DNA from: Eulemur rufifrons
Lineage: Eukaryota > Chordata > Mammalia > Primates > Lemuridae
Assembly: GCF_041146395.1 (NCBI RefSeq)
Contig: NC_091012.1
Location: 17,164,193-17,228,192, forward strand
Length of the DNA: 64,000 bases
Reading direction: 5' to 3'
Shown: piece by piece, positions 1 through 13,744 of the stretch
Layout of the letters: the number at the start of each line of letters is the position of its first letter
How positions within the stretch are numbered: the first letter of the stretch is position 1
Translations under genes and position numbers: made by a program
The notes under the pieces: generated by a model
Seen by the model: only the letters and a program-made list of their open reading frames with translations
What the model was told of the DNA's origin: nothing
Databases searched by the model: none

Positions 1-224
1 TAGAAGGAGGGTTTATGGGGAAGTATTATGATCTACTTACAGTGTATTCTTATTTATGATAGTTTGGGTGTGATTACTTTTTAAAGAAAGTAATTTATTT
101 CAATATCCCTATTATTTATCCAATTAATATTTTCTGCAAATTATTTATCCAAGTAATCTTTAAACAAGCATCACGTATTTTCTAAGGCATTGAGGATTCA
201 GTAGTGAAGAAATTTCTCAAAGCT
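1..224. other. AT-rich sequence, nothing recognised
   Basis: No open frame, repeat family or gene similarity could be recognised here. Confidence 0.4.
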
Positions 225-465
225 ATCATGGAACTTGCATTGGAGTGGGATAAGCAGACATTAAATGAACAAATAAATTTACATTAATTTCAGATTATAA
301 TGCACATGATGAAAGAAATAAAACAGGTAGTGTGAGAGAGACTGTCATGATAGAAGGTGGCAGATAACATTAAATAGGGTGTCCAGAGAAAGCCTTTCTC
401 AAGTGTGTATTTGAGCAGAGACTTGGATGACAAGAAGGAGCTCAATATACAGAGTTCTAGGACTT
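225..465 (-). repeat. L2 LINE 3' portion
   Basis: Diverged match to the reverse complement of the L2 3' end, including the stretch around 385-440 that reads like the L2 antisense phrase GCCTTTCTCAAG, then TTTGAGCAGAGACTTGGATGA. Old, about a quarter or more diverged by eye. An A-rich run follows at about 533-561. Confidence 0.55.
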
Positions 466-618
466 AGCCTTGCCCTTTAACTTTCCTCAGTCTTTTCCAC
501 CTTTCAGGGATAGCAAGTTATAGTTAATTGTGTTAAAAAAAAAAAAAGGAAAAAAAAAACCTAGGAAAATTTTTTATAGTCTTAAGAATATTGTCCTGAT
601 CAGTTTTGAATAAAAATG

Positions 619-1292
619 AGGGAGAAGAGATTGTGATAACAACCACCAGCTACGATATCCACCAGACAGAAACAAGAAGTATTGTTAAAATCCTGCATGA
701 TCACAAAATTCTCATTCTCAATGATAGCCTTTCCTACACTCACCTTGCTGAAAGGTACCACATCCCTGAAACAGGTCAGAGCTACACATTAGCAGCTGAT
801 GTTGGGATACTGACTAGGAACATCAAAATAGTTGGTGAAGATTACCCAGGTTGGTCCGAGGACTCTTTTGGTGCACGCATCCTGGTTGGCTCTTTCACTG
901 AAAATATGATAACATTTAAAGGAAGTGCAAGAATAAGTAATGTGGAGTTTTATCACAGTGGTCAAGAAGGCTTCAGGGATAGCACAGATCCAAGATACGC
1001 TGTAACGTTTATTAACCTAGGGCAGATTCAAGAACATGGAGCATCTTATATTCGAGGCTGTGCCTTTCACTATAGCTTCTCCCCAGCAATTGGTGTGTTT
1101 GGGACAAATGGATTGGACATAGATGACAACATCATTTACTTTACAGTGGGGGAAGGCATGAGAATATGGGGGGATGCAAACCGGGTCTGAGGAAATTCGG
1201 TTGCACTTTCAGTTGGCCAGGAACCTATCAGAACAGAAAAGATTTAAGTTCAACTCTCTGGCATGCAGCAATTGAGGTTGTGAGAACAAATT
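619..1292 (+). pseudogene. PKHD1L1: PKHD1L1 (fibrocystin-L) fragment, inactivated
   Basis: About 225 codons match the mammalian fibrocystin-L ectodomain, between the G8 domain and the parallel beta-helix repeats. Recognisable blocks are VITTTSYD, TETRSIVKILHDHKILILND, SYTLAADVG, NIKIVGEDYPGWSEDSFGAR, FYHSGQEGFRDSTDPRYAVTF and GLDIDDNIIYFTVGEG. The parent is a very large single-pass membrane protein with an extracellular Ig-like/TIG and beta-helix region. The frame is open from 606 to 1187, then TGA at 1188-1190 replaces an expected arginine codon. About 20 bases on, near 1211-1216, one base is missing. Past that point another frame continues the similarity (WPGTYQNRKDLSSTLWHAAIE) to about 1291. 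There is no start, no intron and no poly(A) tail. It could be a truncated retrocopy or a duplicated exon block; homology is near certain, mechanism is not. Confidence 0.85.
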
Positions 1293-1361
1293 TATAATTA
1301 TGCAAAATTATAATTTATAATCATACTTTCTGTAGAAATTGCAAATGTCAAAATATTATTG

Positions 1362-1710
1362 AAAGCGGGGTCTTCTCTGGTTCCATGCAAAGTGTAGGAT
1401 TGTTTTTTCTATATGTGTGAAGAGTGATGTTGGTGGTTTGCTGGGGATTGCATTGGGTCTGTGGATCACTTTGGGTAGTGTAGACATTTTAGCAGGGTTG
1501 ATTCTTCCAATCCATGAGCGTGGTATGGTTTTCCACCTATTTGCATGCTCTGTGGTTTCCTTCCTCAGTGTTTCGTAGTTCTTCCTGTGGAGGTCCTTTG
1601 CCTCCTTGGTTGGGTATATTCCTGGGTATTTTGTTTTCTTTGTTGCTATTTTGAAGGGTATTGAGTACTTGATTTGGTTCTCTGTTTGGCTGTTGTTGGC
1701 ATATATGAAT
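1362..1710 (-). mobile_element. L1 ORF2 internal fragment
   Basis: Antisense translation gives the reverse-transcriptase C-terminal stretch [20 protein letters not shown], then NRWKTIPRSWIGRINPAKM. It aligns with bases 6758-7095 of the larger L1 below. Both ends are truncated, and there is no 3' UTR or tail. Confidence 0.8.
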
Positions 1711-3019
1711 GGTATTTTTTCCTTGGATAGATATTGCTGAAATTTAAGAAAAAAAAGAGCTAAATAAAGGAGTGAATGAACTTTTAAAAAGATATGAGCT
1801 CCAGTAATAATTTTTTTTTCTTTGTGTTGCCATCTAATAGTTCTTTTATTTCCTTTTTTCTCTAACATTATTTATCACTTTCAAGTTCTGGTTCAGGGTC
1901 TCTACTGCTAATCGACTGAGTGCTTTGCACATGTTACTACCTAACTCTGGATTCAGTCTCCACCCTCATATGAAAAATTAGAATGATAGACAAATCTCTA
2001 AATCCCTTTCCCATCTAAAATTATTACGATTCTATGTGCAAGCTTATTTACACTTCTCCCATATTGCTAATTGGAACCTTCTTGTTTCCATGAAGTTTCT
2101 TCAATTACTATGGCTGTTTGTTTAGATGTAAAGTGCAATTACAAGCAAGAAAATAGAAAGTACAGAGGAAAGACTTGGAGAGAAACTAATCAGCTTCCTT
2201 TTGTTTTTATTTACCTATACCATAGGATCAAAAAGGAATTAAATATGGTTCTCTTTGAAAGATGGGATAAGGGTTGAGTTTTTGTGTAACTATTATTATT
2301 TTAAGATAAAATATGAAAGTTGAAGTTTAGTATATATTGATGAGGTAAAAATGTTCTCTTGTCATATATTTATAGATATTAAAGTGTAATCAAATGTCAA
2401 TTCCAAATCTTTAAAGTTATGTATAGCCTTTGAAAGAAAAAGGTACTTAATTTACATTTCTGATTTCCATTAGACTGTTTTTTATCATAATCTTTTAAAA
2501 TAAGGGTGTTTAATATGAAAAAAATATGTGTCCTTTTTTACAGTTACATACAAATAAATTATGAAACTATTTTAGCTGAATTATTCTCTATAATCAACAA
2601 CCAGATTTAGAGTAATGTGAGAAATTGTTAGTGTCTTAGTGCATTATACTTTGAATACTCTGATATTGACTTAGACTTGATTTTTAATTAATGTTTTTCA
2701 AATTTACTATATATGTAAGTTACTATGTATCAAAACTTTATTGTTTTCTAAGTTATATGTTTTGAAGAAATATTTCTCCACATTTATTATAGTTTTGCAG
2801 GGTTTCTATATAATAAAAATTTTCTGATGTTGAATAATCTTTGAGGAAATATTGAAAGATACCTTTTCAGTGTATATTCTCCCATGTCCAATGAGACCTG
2901 TGATATAAGTAAAAGTATTTTTACAACTCTACTTCTGTATTTCTTTTAATATAATTGTTCTCATGCATTTTAATGCTTATACTTTGAGAAATCAGTTTCC
3001 ATAATCATTACATTTACCC
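1711..3019. other. AT-rich intergenic sequence
   Basis: Low-GC sequence with no coding frame beyond 68 codons. I recognise no repeat family with confidence. Confidence 0.4.
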
Positions 3020-5271
<2,252 letters not shown>

Positions 5272-7577
5272 TGCAATCTTTTTTATATTTCAGCATATTA
5301 TGGCAGTACAAAAGTTTAGGTTACATATATTGCCCTTGCCCCCCGCCCCCGAATCAGAGCTTCAACCGTGTCCATCCCCTAGACAGTGTGCATCGCACTC
5401 ATTATGTATGTATACACCCATCCCCTCCTCCCCCACATTTGCCCGACACCCACTTAATGTTATTCCTACATGTGCCCTTAGGTGATGATCAGTGAAACCA
5501 ATCTGATGGTGAGTACATGTGGTGCTTATTTTTCCATTCTTGGGATAGTTCACATAGTAGATTGGATATAGGCTCTATCCAGGAAAATACAAGAGGTGCT
5601 ATACACCATTGTTTCTTATACCTGAGTAGTACTCCATGGTATACATATATGACATTTTATTAATCCTCTCATGGGTGGATGGGCACTTGGGTTGTTTCCA
5701 CATCTTTGCAATTGTGAATTGTGCTGATATAAACATTCAAATGCAGGTGTCTTTGTTATAGAATGTCTTTTGTTCTTTTGGGTAGATGCCCAGTAATGGG
5801 ATTGCTGGATGGAATGGTAGATCTTCTTTTATCTTTTTAAGTTATCTCCATAGTGTCTTCCACAGAGGTTTCACTAGTTTGCAGTCCCACCAGCAGTGTA
5901 TGAGTGTTCCTATCTCTCTGCATCCACACCAACATTTATCTTTTTGGGACTTTTTGATAAAGGACATTCTCACTGGAGATAAGTGATATCTCAGTGTGGT
6001 TTTGATTTGCATTTCCCTGATGGTTTGAGATGTTGAGCATTTTTTCATATGCTTGTTGGCCATTGTTCTGTCTTCATTTGAAAAGATTCTGCTGATGTCC
6101 TTTGCCCACATTTTGATAGGGTTGTTTGATTTTTTTCTTGCTCATTTTCCTGAGTTGTAAATAGATTCTAGTTATCAGCCCTTTATCCGATGTGTAGGAT
6201 GCAAAAATTTTCTCCCATTCTGCAGGTTGTCTGTTTGCTCTCATGAGAGTTCCTCAGGCTGTGCAGAAGCTTTTTAATTTGACTAGGTGTGATTTATTTT
6301 CATTGGTTGTGTAATTCCTTTTGGGGTCTTCTTCATAAATTCTTTGCCTACACCAATGACTATAAGAATTTTTACAATATTTTCTTCTAGAATTCTAATA
6401 GTTTCACACCTTAGGTTTAAGTCTGTTACTCACCATCAGTTGATTTTTGTGAGAGGTGAAAGGTGTGGGTCCTGTTTCAGTCTTCTACATGTGGCTATCC
6501 AGTTTTCACAGCACCATTTATTGAATAACGATTCTTTTCCCCAGTGTATGTTTTTGTCTGCTTTGTCAAAGTTTAGATGGCTATATGAGGATGGTTTTAT
6601 ATCTGGATTGTCAGTTCTGTTCCCCTGGTCTATGTCCCTGTTCTTGTGCCAACACCAAGCTGATTTAATAACCACAGTCTTGTAGTATAGTTTGAATTCT
6701 GGTAAATTAATACCTCCCATTTTTTTCTTATTGCCTAAAATTGCTTTTGCTAAATGGGGTCTTCTCTGGTTCCATAAGGAGTGTAAAATTATTTTTATAT
6801 ATATGTGAAAAATGATGTTGGCAACTTAATAGGGATTACATTCAATCTGTAGATTCCTTTGGGTAGTATAGACATTTAAAAAATGTTGATTGTTCTGATC
6901 CATGAGCATAGTATGGTTTTCCACCTGTTTACGTGCTCTGCTATGTCTTTCCTCAGTGTTTCATAGTTCTCCCTGTAGAAGTCTTCTACCTCCTTAGTTA
7001 AATATATTCCTAGGTACTTTATTTTCTTTGTTGCTATTGTGAAGGTTATTGAGTCTTTGATTTGTTTCTCAGTTTGACTGTTATTGGCATATATGAGTGC
7101 CTCTGATTTGTGTGTATAGATTTTGTATCCTGAGACTTTACTGAATTCATTTATCAATTCCAGGAGTCTTTTTGTTGAGTCCTTGGAGTTTTCTAGATAT
7201 AATATCATATCCTCAGCAAAGAGTGAGAGTTTGTTCTCTTCTGTCCCCATTTGGACACCCTTGGTTCTGTTCTCTGTCCTGATTGCTCTGACAAGGACTT
7301 CCAGCACTATGGTGGATAGCACTGGGGACTGTGGGCAACCTTGTCTGGTTCCAGTTCTAAGTAGGAATGCTTTCAATTTTTCCCTATTCAATATAATGCC
7401 AGCTGTGTGTTTGTCATATATGGTCTGCATCATTTTTAGGTAGGCCCCATCTATGCCTATTTTGTTAAGCGTTCCTATCATAAAAGGGTGTTGAATTTTA
7501 CCCAGTGCTTTTTCTGCATCTATTGAGAGGATAATATGGTCTCTGTTTTTGCTTCTATGTATGTGGTGAATTACATT
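5272..7577 (-). mobile_element. L1, 3' half (ORF2 RT to 3' UTR)
   Basis: The element runs antisense from its 3' end (TTTCAGCATATTATGG at 5290) into ORF2. Minus-strand translation gives the RT region at 7607-6876 ([39 protein letters not shown]) with the catalytic loop changed from FADD to LFAEDMI, then the ORF2 C-terminus at 6111-5842 ([31 protein letters not shown]). Several frameshifts and stops interrupt it. The 5' half is missing and the 5' end abuts the next L1 at about 7578. ORF2p is the endonuclease/reverse transcriptase of L1; this copy cannot make it. Confidence 0.92.
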
Positions 7578-8110
7578 TCTGCATCTACCCAAAAGAACAA
7601 CAGACATGCCATAAAAAAGACATCTGCACTCGAATGTTTATAGCAGCACAATTCACAATTGCAAAGTTGTGGGAACATCTCAAGTGACCATCAATACATT
7701 AGTGGATTAATAAAATGTTGTATATGTATACCATGGAGTACTACTCGGCCACAAAAATCAGTGGCTATATAGCACCTCTTGTATTTTCCTGGAAAGAGCT
7801 GGAACCCATTTTACTAAGTGAAGTATCCCAAGAATGGAAAAATAAGCACCACATGTCCTCACCATCAAATTGGTTTCACTGATCATCACCTAAGAGCACA
7901 TTTGGGAATAACACTAATTGGGTGTCAGGCAGATGTGGGGGGAGGGGAGGGGATGGGTGTATACCTACATAATGAGTGCAATGGGCACCATCTAGGGGAT
8001 GGACATGCTTGAGGCTCTGATTCTGGGTGAGGGGACAAGGGCAATATATGTAACCTAAACTTTTGTACCCCCATAATATGCTGAAATAAAAAAAAATAAA
8101 AATTAAAAAT
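7578..8110 (+). mobile_element. L1, last ~500 bp, opposite orientation
   Basis: Sense L1 starts near CTGCATCTACCCAAAAGAAC and runs through the end of ORF2 and the G-rich 3' UTR (7935-7950) to CTGAAATAAAAAAAAATAAA. It is head to head with the preceding L1, so about 500 bp of inverted repeat (5272-5760 against 7590-8095) flank 1.8 kb. Bases 8116-8150 (TTTATGTAATCTAAACTTT) look like another scrap of the same 3' end. Confidence 0.9.
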
Positions 8111-8379
8111 AAGAATTTATGTAATCTAAACTTTAAAAAAAAGTACAAAGGTGTTCCATATTGCCTATATCAGCAGAATCCAGCTCAAAATTATTCTCAC
8201 TGTATGAGTCTGGTACAGACTGGTTTATGTACATTAAACCATTGCAAATTTCTCCACATAACCTCAAACTGATCCAAATAATTTAAAATAAATCCAAACT
8301 GTCTTTTTAGGCAATTAATATCTGACCTTAAAGTTGACACAATTATTCACTTTTTACCAATGAAGAAAGGTTCAGAGAG

Positions 8380-8625
8380 GCAATATAGAATAGATGAAAG
8401 AAAAGAGATTACTGAAAGTTTTGGCATCAAAATTCATAGCTCAATCACATATCATGGACATGACTTAACCTCTCTAAACCTCACCTTTAACGTGGTTAAA
8501 ATAGCAGTATCTAATTAAATTATTATGAAGACTTCGGTATTATATAGAGAGCATTTAATCCAATACCTAAGCATTCATTACCAGAAGCACTCAATAGATA
8601 TTTGCTAATAGTATTATTATTCATT
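8380..8625 (+). repeat. MIR SINE
   Basis: Diverged MIR: a core GACTTAACCTCTCTAAACCTC, then AAAATAGCAGTATCTAATTA, ending in GCACTCAATAGATATTTGCT. Confidence 0.7.
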
Positions 8626-8639
8626 CCATTATTCAGTAC

Positions 8640-9145
8640 AGGACAGGCTATACCATGGTAACATATAACTATCAAATATCCATGGCTTTATACAAGAAAG
8701 CTTTGTGTCTTGATTATATTTTAGGCCCACATAAGTCAGAGATGTTTTCTTGGCATCTCTCTTTCAGTGAAAACTTGGGGGTTTTTGCTGGTTCCTTCTT
8801 CTGATTCTGCCCTCTCAGAGCTTTTCGGCTTCCAACCACACAGATGGAAGAACTGTGTGGAGAATTCATACCGTCGCTTCACTGCCTTGCATTCCCTTTG
8901 GAAAGAACTTCATCACACCGTCCCAAAATAAATCAGAAGAGGCCTGGGAATTGCCCAGGAAGAGGAACATATGGGATGGTCACTGTCTCTGTCCCCTCCA
9001 CACTGAGGTGCACGCTGAGGGAAGCAACAGGGATATCATTTGGGCAAAGATTGTGATCCAGCCTAATGAACACTGCCTCCTACTCAGTTCCAGAAAATTG
9101 TTTTAATGTGGAAATGGGGCCAATCATCTAATCTTTCAAGAGAAG
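8640..9145. other. Unassigned sequence, probably an old repeat
   Basis: The layout (CATGGTAACATATAACTATC, later a purine-rich stretch) resembles old mammalian DNA-transposon or LTR relics, but I cannot name a family. Two overlapping frames of 70 and 83 codons show no recognisable protein. Confidence 0.3.
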
Positions 9146-10139
9146 CTAATTTTTTTTAATTTCAGCTTATTATGGGGGTACAAAAGTTCAGGTTATGTAT
9201 ATTGCCCATGGCCCCCCATCACCCGAGTCAGATCTTCAAGCGTGTCCATTCCCCAGACTGTGTGCATCGCACTATTATGTAGGTATACACCCATCCCCTC
9301 CCCCTCCCCCCCCACATCTGTCTGATTCCCAGTTAGTGTTATTGCAAAATGTGCACTTATGTGATGATCAGGGAAACCAATTTGCTGGTGAGTACATGTG
9401 GTGCTTATTTTTCCATTCTTTGGATATTTCACTTAATAGAATGGGTTTCAAGTCTCTCCAGGGGAACAAACGAGATTCTATATCACCATTATTTCTTATA
9501 GCTGAGTAATACTCCATGGTATACATATACCACATTTTACTAATCCACTCATGTAGTGATGAGCATTTGGGTTGTTTCCACATCTTTGCAATTGTGAATT
9601 GTGCTGCTATAAACATTCGGGTGCAGGTATCTTTGTCATAGAATGTCTTCTGTTCTTTTGGGTAGATGCCCAATAATGGGATTGCTGGATTGAATGGTAG
9701 GTCTACTTGAATCTGTTTAAGGTATCTCCATATTGCTTTCCACAGAGGTTGCACTATTTTGCAGTCCCACCAGCAGTGTATGAGTGTTTCTGTCTCTGCG
9801 CATCCACACCAACATGTATTGTTTTGTTTTTTTTTGATAAAGGCCATTCTCACTGGAGTTAAGTGATATCTCACTGTGGTTTTGATTTGCATTTCCCTGA
9901 TGATTAGAGATGTTGAACATTTTTTCATATGTTTGTTAGCCATTCTTATATCTTCTTTTGAAAAATTTCTATTCATGTCCTTTGCCCACTTTTTGATAGG
10001 GTTGTTAGATTTTTTTTTTATCAGTCCTTTATCTGATGTGTAGCATGTGAAAATTTTTTCCCATTCTGTAGGCTGTTTACTCTCGTGACTGTTTCTTTGG
10101 CCGTGCAGAAGGTTTTTAATTTAATCAGGTCCCATTAAA
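9146..10139 (-). mobile_element. L1, 3' UTR and ORF2 C-terminus
   Basis: Antisense L1 from its poly(A) (poly-T at 9150) through the 3' UTR. A 202-codon minus-strand frame at 9976-9368 encodes the ORF2 C-terminus ([59 protein letters not shown]). Around 10009-10020 about 35 bp are missing relative to the 5272-7577 copy. It is 5' truncated at GGTCCCATT. Confidence 0.92.
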
Positions 10140-10165
10140 TATTGACAGGCAATTCTGTTAGACAA

Positions 10166-10193
<28 letters not shown>
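10166..10193. repeat. (GA)n microsatellite
   Basis: About 13 uninterrupted GA units. Confidence 0.95.
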
Positions 10194-10196
<3 letters not shown>

Positions 10197-10998
10197 GTGT
10201 GCTGGCCAGATTCAATAGAATTTATGAGTTAAATACAAAGTCCCAATTCTGATTCAGTTTCATTCTTCCATTAGACAAACAGGGAAGCTAAATCCCAATA
10301 AAAGGTTATTGGCAAAAAACTCAGTAAAAACTGAGAAACCCAGAATCCGGGCACAAACCCTTTACAGTGCTTTGTGTTCAAACACAGTTACATCAAGTCC
10401 ATGATTTCCCCACCTTTCCTGTGTTCCCAGGCTTAGCAGTCTCACTGGGAGCAGAGCCTTTCTTGGTGGTGACATGGATGAGAACCATGGTGGGTGCAGA
10501 CAAAGGGAGTGAGGAATCCCAGGGTCATTACATATGTATTAGTGATTTGTGTAGCCTTTTTGACTTACGAAGTGCCGATTCCTAGCTCTAGATTATTTTC
10601 TACTATGTTGCCTGTCTTGCTGATTTGCAGGAGTTCTGTATGTATTTTCGGCAAGTCCCCTTGAAGACCTTGTATGTGTTTCAAAGATTTTTAAGGCCTT
10701 GAAGTTAAGGTCACCTGAGCACTTTCACCGCAGGGGAAAGAAACCATGGGGAGCAGAGAATTCACCCAAACAGTGAATGCTTCCAACTGTCACCTTCACT
10801 GCCCCTCCTCCTCCCAAGGCTCCTCAAAAAATGCAGTTGTGACACAGGGACACCTGAAGTACACTCAGTCACGAGTCCTATTTGTCCTTCAGAATTAAGA
10901 CAGTTCACAGCATTCAGAGGAGCTGGAGGGGTTCCATATTAAAAGCAGTAAAAATAAAAACCTCACTAATTTGATGTCTGGGAGAAATAGAGCTGTAA
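10194..10998. other. Unassigned sequence at the edge of the GC-richer island
   Basis: No recognised exon or repeat. It lies 3' of the RGL-type pseudogene on the minus strand, where later RasGEF exons would be expected, but none could be read. Confidence 0.35.
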
Positions 10999-11285
10999 CC
11001 ATGACCAGGGCCTCCTGCCCCCACATCCCACCTGCCCAAAACCTCTCTCTTCCTGGTAGTCCAGCCTAGACATGACTGGTGACTGGAATTTTTAAGTAAA
11101 CTTTTGGTGAGAAAGTAAAAAAAAAAAAAATGATTCAGTAACCCTTCCCACCTCACCCTTTTCTCTGCCCCCCAAACACTTGCTCCCCCATCTCCCAGCC
11201 TCCATTTACCTTGATGAGTAGATCCTGGATCAGCATGTTGTCTGTCTTTAGGAGGTTTTAAAAATTTCTGGAGCTTTTTCTGTGG
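10999..11285 (-). repeat. Inverted duplication, left arm
   Basis: The reverse complement of this segment matches 12560-12845 over most of its length. Shared blocks, in minus-strand order, are: CTCCACA, then CTCCAGAAA; an exon ending CTGCTCATGAAA here read as CTACTCATCAAG; AGAAAAGGGTGAGGT; AAAATTCCAGTCA; and GGCCCTGGTCATGG. An exon and flanking intron are both included, so this is a DNA-level duplication and not a retrocopy. Confidence 0.8.
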
Positions 11286-12460
11286 AGATGGAAAAGAAAG
11301 GAGCATAAATTTGGGAACAAAGGGGAGGTGTGTATGTTCAAATTCTTTTTATTTAAGAACTTCAAAAATACCAAACTGCCTGGGTGAGCATTTTCACTGG
11401 ATTCCTCTGAGTCTCAAGGGCTCCACAGCACTGGGGAAGGAGCTGTCATGCTGGTCCCCTTGGCTCCAGCCCCATTTCAACTGAGCAGCTGTTTATACAG
11501 TTCAGATGTGAGTTGGGCAAGAAGTTCCATTTCCTGTGTAGTACACATTTGAATGTCTCCAGTTGGCAACAGCCCATGCCTGGTAGTTAACAAAACTAAG
11601 TGCTGAGTTGAAAATCCTGGCCTAAGGTCCATGGGGGAACTTAGAGATCTGCCCCATCAGGGCAACCCTGCCTCCAGTGTCCCTGGCTTTCTGTCGCCAC
11701 CTAGGGTCATTGACGGGAATGGCCAGACTGGTGGGAGGTCCCTGGTCCACCCTCGTGCTCCTGTGGAGAGAGTGCTATCCACCTGTAAACCTGTCCCCAA
11801 GTCTTCTTGAGATGATATATCAGGGTGCTCTCCAGAACAGAGAGGATGGAGTGGGCTGAGGAGAAGTTCCACAAATGAGATGCTCTTGGGGAGAGAAGAA
11901 AATAAAGCATGGGGAGGGGGACTTGGAGCCCTGCCTGCTCCACCTTCAGTCCCCTCTGCTGACATCTCCCATCCTGGATCAGACAGAGGCCCAGGGAGCC
12001 ACAGGAGGGCACACCTGGGACCCCATGAGCAACAGTCACAGGGAGGAGGATTTTACTTCCACCCAAGGAAGGAACCCAGGGAGGAAATGAGCATCCAGCA
12101 CTGGGCCATGGGTGTCAAGGCCAGTATGCCCCTTACAGGAAGGGCCTATGAACTGTACAATCCTGAGAGATGATCAAGGAGAAGGGGCAGTTCCCTCATC
12201 TCCAGAGATGGAATTCCCTGGCCCCTTTCATGGCTTACCCTGGCCATCCTGACCCAATTACCCACTACTCTGGCCCTGTCCTGGCCCAGGCCCATCATAC
12301 TGTGGTCCCTAAGACAGATGGTGATGACACAGTTGACCATACTATAGAAGTGGGTGAGGGTGGCACGGATGGTGGGTGCCAGGTGCTCCTTGTCCTTCTT
12401 GTTCCACTGGCTCCAGATGGAGCCCAGGCATCCATAGGGCACCACCTTCCTGAACAGCTC
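11210..12460 (-). pseudogene. RalGDS/RGL-family pseudogene, three RasGEF-domain exons
   Basis: Three exon-like blocks with splice sites lie on the minus strand. Exon A (12460-12239, 222 nt, acceptor CCCCAG, donor GTAAGC) encodes ELFRKVVPYGCLGSIW, then KKDKEHLAPTIRATLTHFYS and DRARVVGNWVRMAR, the start of the RalGDS/RGL catalytic RasGEF domain. Exon B (about 11884-11783, donor GTGGAT) encodes NFSSAHSILSVLESTLIYHL, then KKTWGQVYR. It is one base out of phase at its acceptor. Exon C (11279-11210, donor GTAAAT) reads RNF, stop, NLLKTDNMLIQDLLIK, so it contains an in-frame TAA. Family members load GTP onto Ral GTPases downstream of Ras. Introns are retained, so this is an unprocessed, decayed copy. 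By eye it is closest to RALGDS/RGL4, but the exact paralogue is not resolved. The Ras-association domain and first exons were not found. Confidence 0.8.
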
Positions 12461-12559
12461 CTGGGGAGGAGGAGAGAGTCACATGGGCACAGGACAGCCC
12501 AGCTCGGAGTTCAGAGTCACCCAGAGTCCCAGATGAACTCGTCCTTCCTTCTTTCCCCT

Positions 12560-12845
12560 CTCCACATAAAATTCTCCAGAAAATATAAAAATCTTAGGAA
12601 AGTCAACACACTGAGCAAGAATCTGCTCATGAAAGTAACACGAAGGCTGGGAGGTGGGGCAAGTGCTGTGGGTGGAGAAAAGGGTGAGGTAGGAAGAGGT
12701 ACTGGGCCAGGTATGGCTTTTAAAAAACATTTCTCACTGACAGCTTACTTGAAAAATTCCAGTCATGTCTAGTCTGAACTAACGGAAGAGAGATGTGTGT
12801 GTCCATGGACAGGTGGGCTGGGGGCAGAAGGCCCTGGTCATGGGG
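12560..12845 (+). pseudogene. Inverted partial second copy of the RGL-type pseudogene
   Basis: This is the right arm of the inverted duplication. The exon C equivalent lies at 12567-12634 on the plus strand and reads KFSRKYKNLRKVNTLSKNLL, then MK, followed by donor GTAACA. This frame is open, unlike exon C of the minus copy, which carries a stop. The acceptor AG has become AT at 12565-12566, so it could not splice. Intron similarity continues to about 12845. The inversion breakpoint must lie between exon A of the minus copy (12460) and about 12560. Confidence 0.75.
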
Positions 12846-13744
12846 TGTGGTGGTAGCAGCTGTGGTGTTCAGCAGGGCATGAGCTGTGGCGTTAGCAGGG
12901 CTCTGGCTCCCACACTGGTCCATCTGCTGATGGAGCTTCCTCCAGGCTATTGGGTGGATATGGCAGGGCAGGCTTCCTTCCTTCCGCAAACTAGCGCAGC
13001 CATTCCTCAGGAACCAGGCCCCTGCTGCTCCTGTCTGCACCGCACCTTCATGGGGAGGGGCTCTCTGCCTACACCAGATGTGGGGATAGCAGAGAAGGTT
13101 CACAGGCCAGGGGGGCAGATGGGCTGCCCAGCTTTGTGTCCCTATAGGCATAGGTGGGACAGACATGTGTTTTCTGTGGGTCTTCGCTATGCCCTTTGCA
13201 GGCACTGCTCATCAGTGTCAGAATCACAGTCATAGGATTCTCAGTGCACTACCCAGTTAGCAGGGGCATGAGTTACAGGTGGCTTCTGAGAAGGAACCAG
13301 GGGACTCATGAATTCCCAGTGGATGCTTCCTGACCAGACCTCAGAATCTTCCATGTAAATGAGGAAGAAAACTGTCCCACCCAGCACCTTAGGCAGACCC
13401 TGCTTTATCAGTCAGGCATGGCACCTTGGGTGACTATTTCCTAAATGGATGGAGAAGCAGTTCTGTGTAAACTTTCCTCAGTAAGGTCATGAAGCTGTTG
13501 GTGTGTCCTCAAATGCAGCTTGTGGGTCAAAGATTACAGTGGGCCTGGGGCAGATGGGAGCCAGTCAGCCAGGCCTCCCAAGGCACCAGGTACCCCTCCT
13601 ACCATGGATGGTCCTGGTTGGGGACATGGACAAGATAGAGAGCCCACAGGTGGGACCCTGGTCAGTGGTGGTGCTGGGTGTGGGTTGCAGGCAGCTGGGA
13701 CAGGGCCCTCAGGTAGAGGGAGGAACCAGCCTTTCCTAGGGGGC
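12846..13744. other. GC-richer sequence, no recognised gene
   Basis: Long overlapping frames on both strands (146 and 161 codons) reflect base composition. None shows a recognisable domain. It may be intron or flank of the inverted RGL copy. Confidence 0.4.

Noticed and set aside
606..1190. A functional 194-codon gene similar to fibrocystin-L
   Set aside because: It starts and stops inside the homologous region. The similarity continues past the stop in another frame, so it is a broken fragment.
6876..7607. A cellular reverse-transcriptase gene
   Set aside because: It is the RT region of an L1 ORF2 with truncated flanks and a changed catalytic loop.
5272..8110. Twin-primed single L1 insertion
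   Set aside because: Both halves contain an L1 3' UTR, which twin priming cannot give.
12170..12772. A 200-codon plus-strand gene
   Set aside because: Its first part is antisense to exon A of the RGL-type pseudogene and its last part is the inverted exon C copy plus intron; the frame is an accident of the rearrangement.
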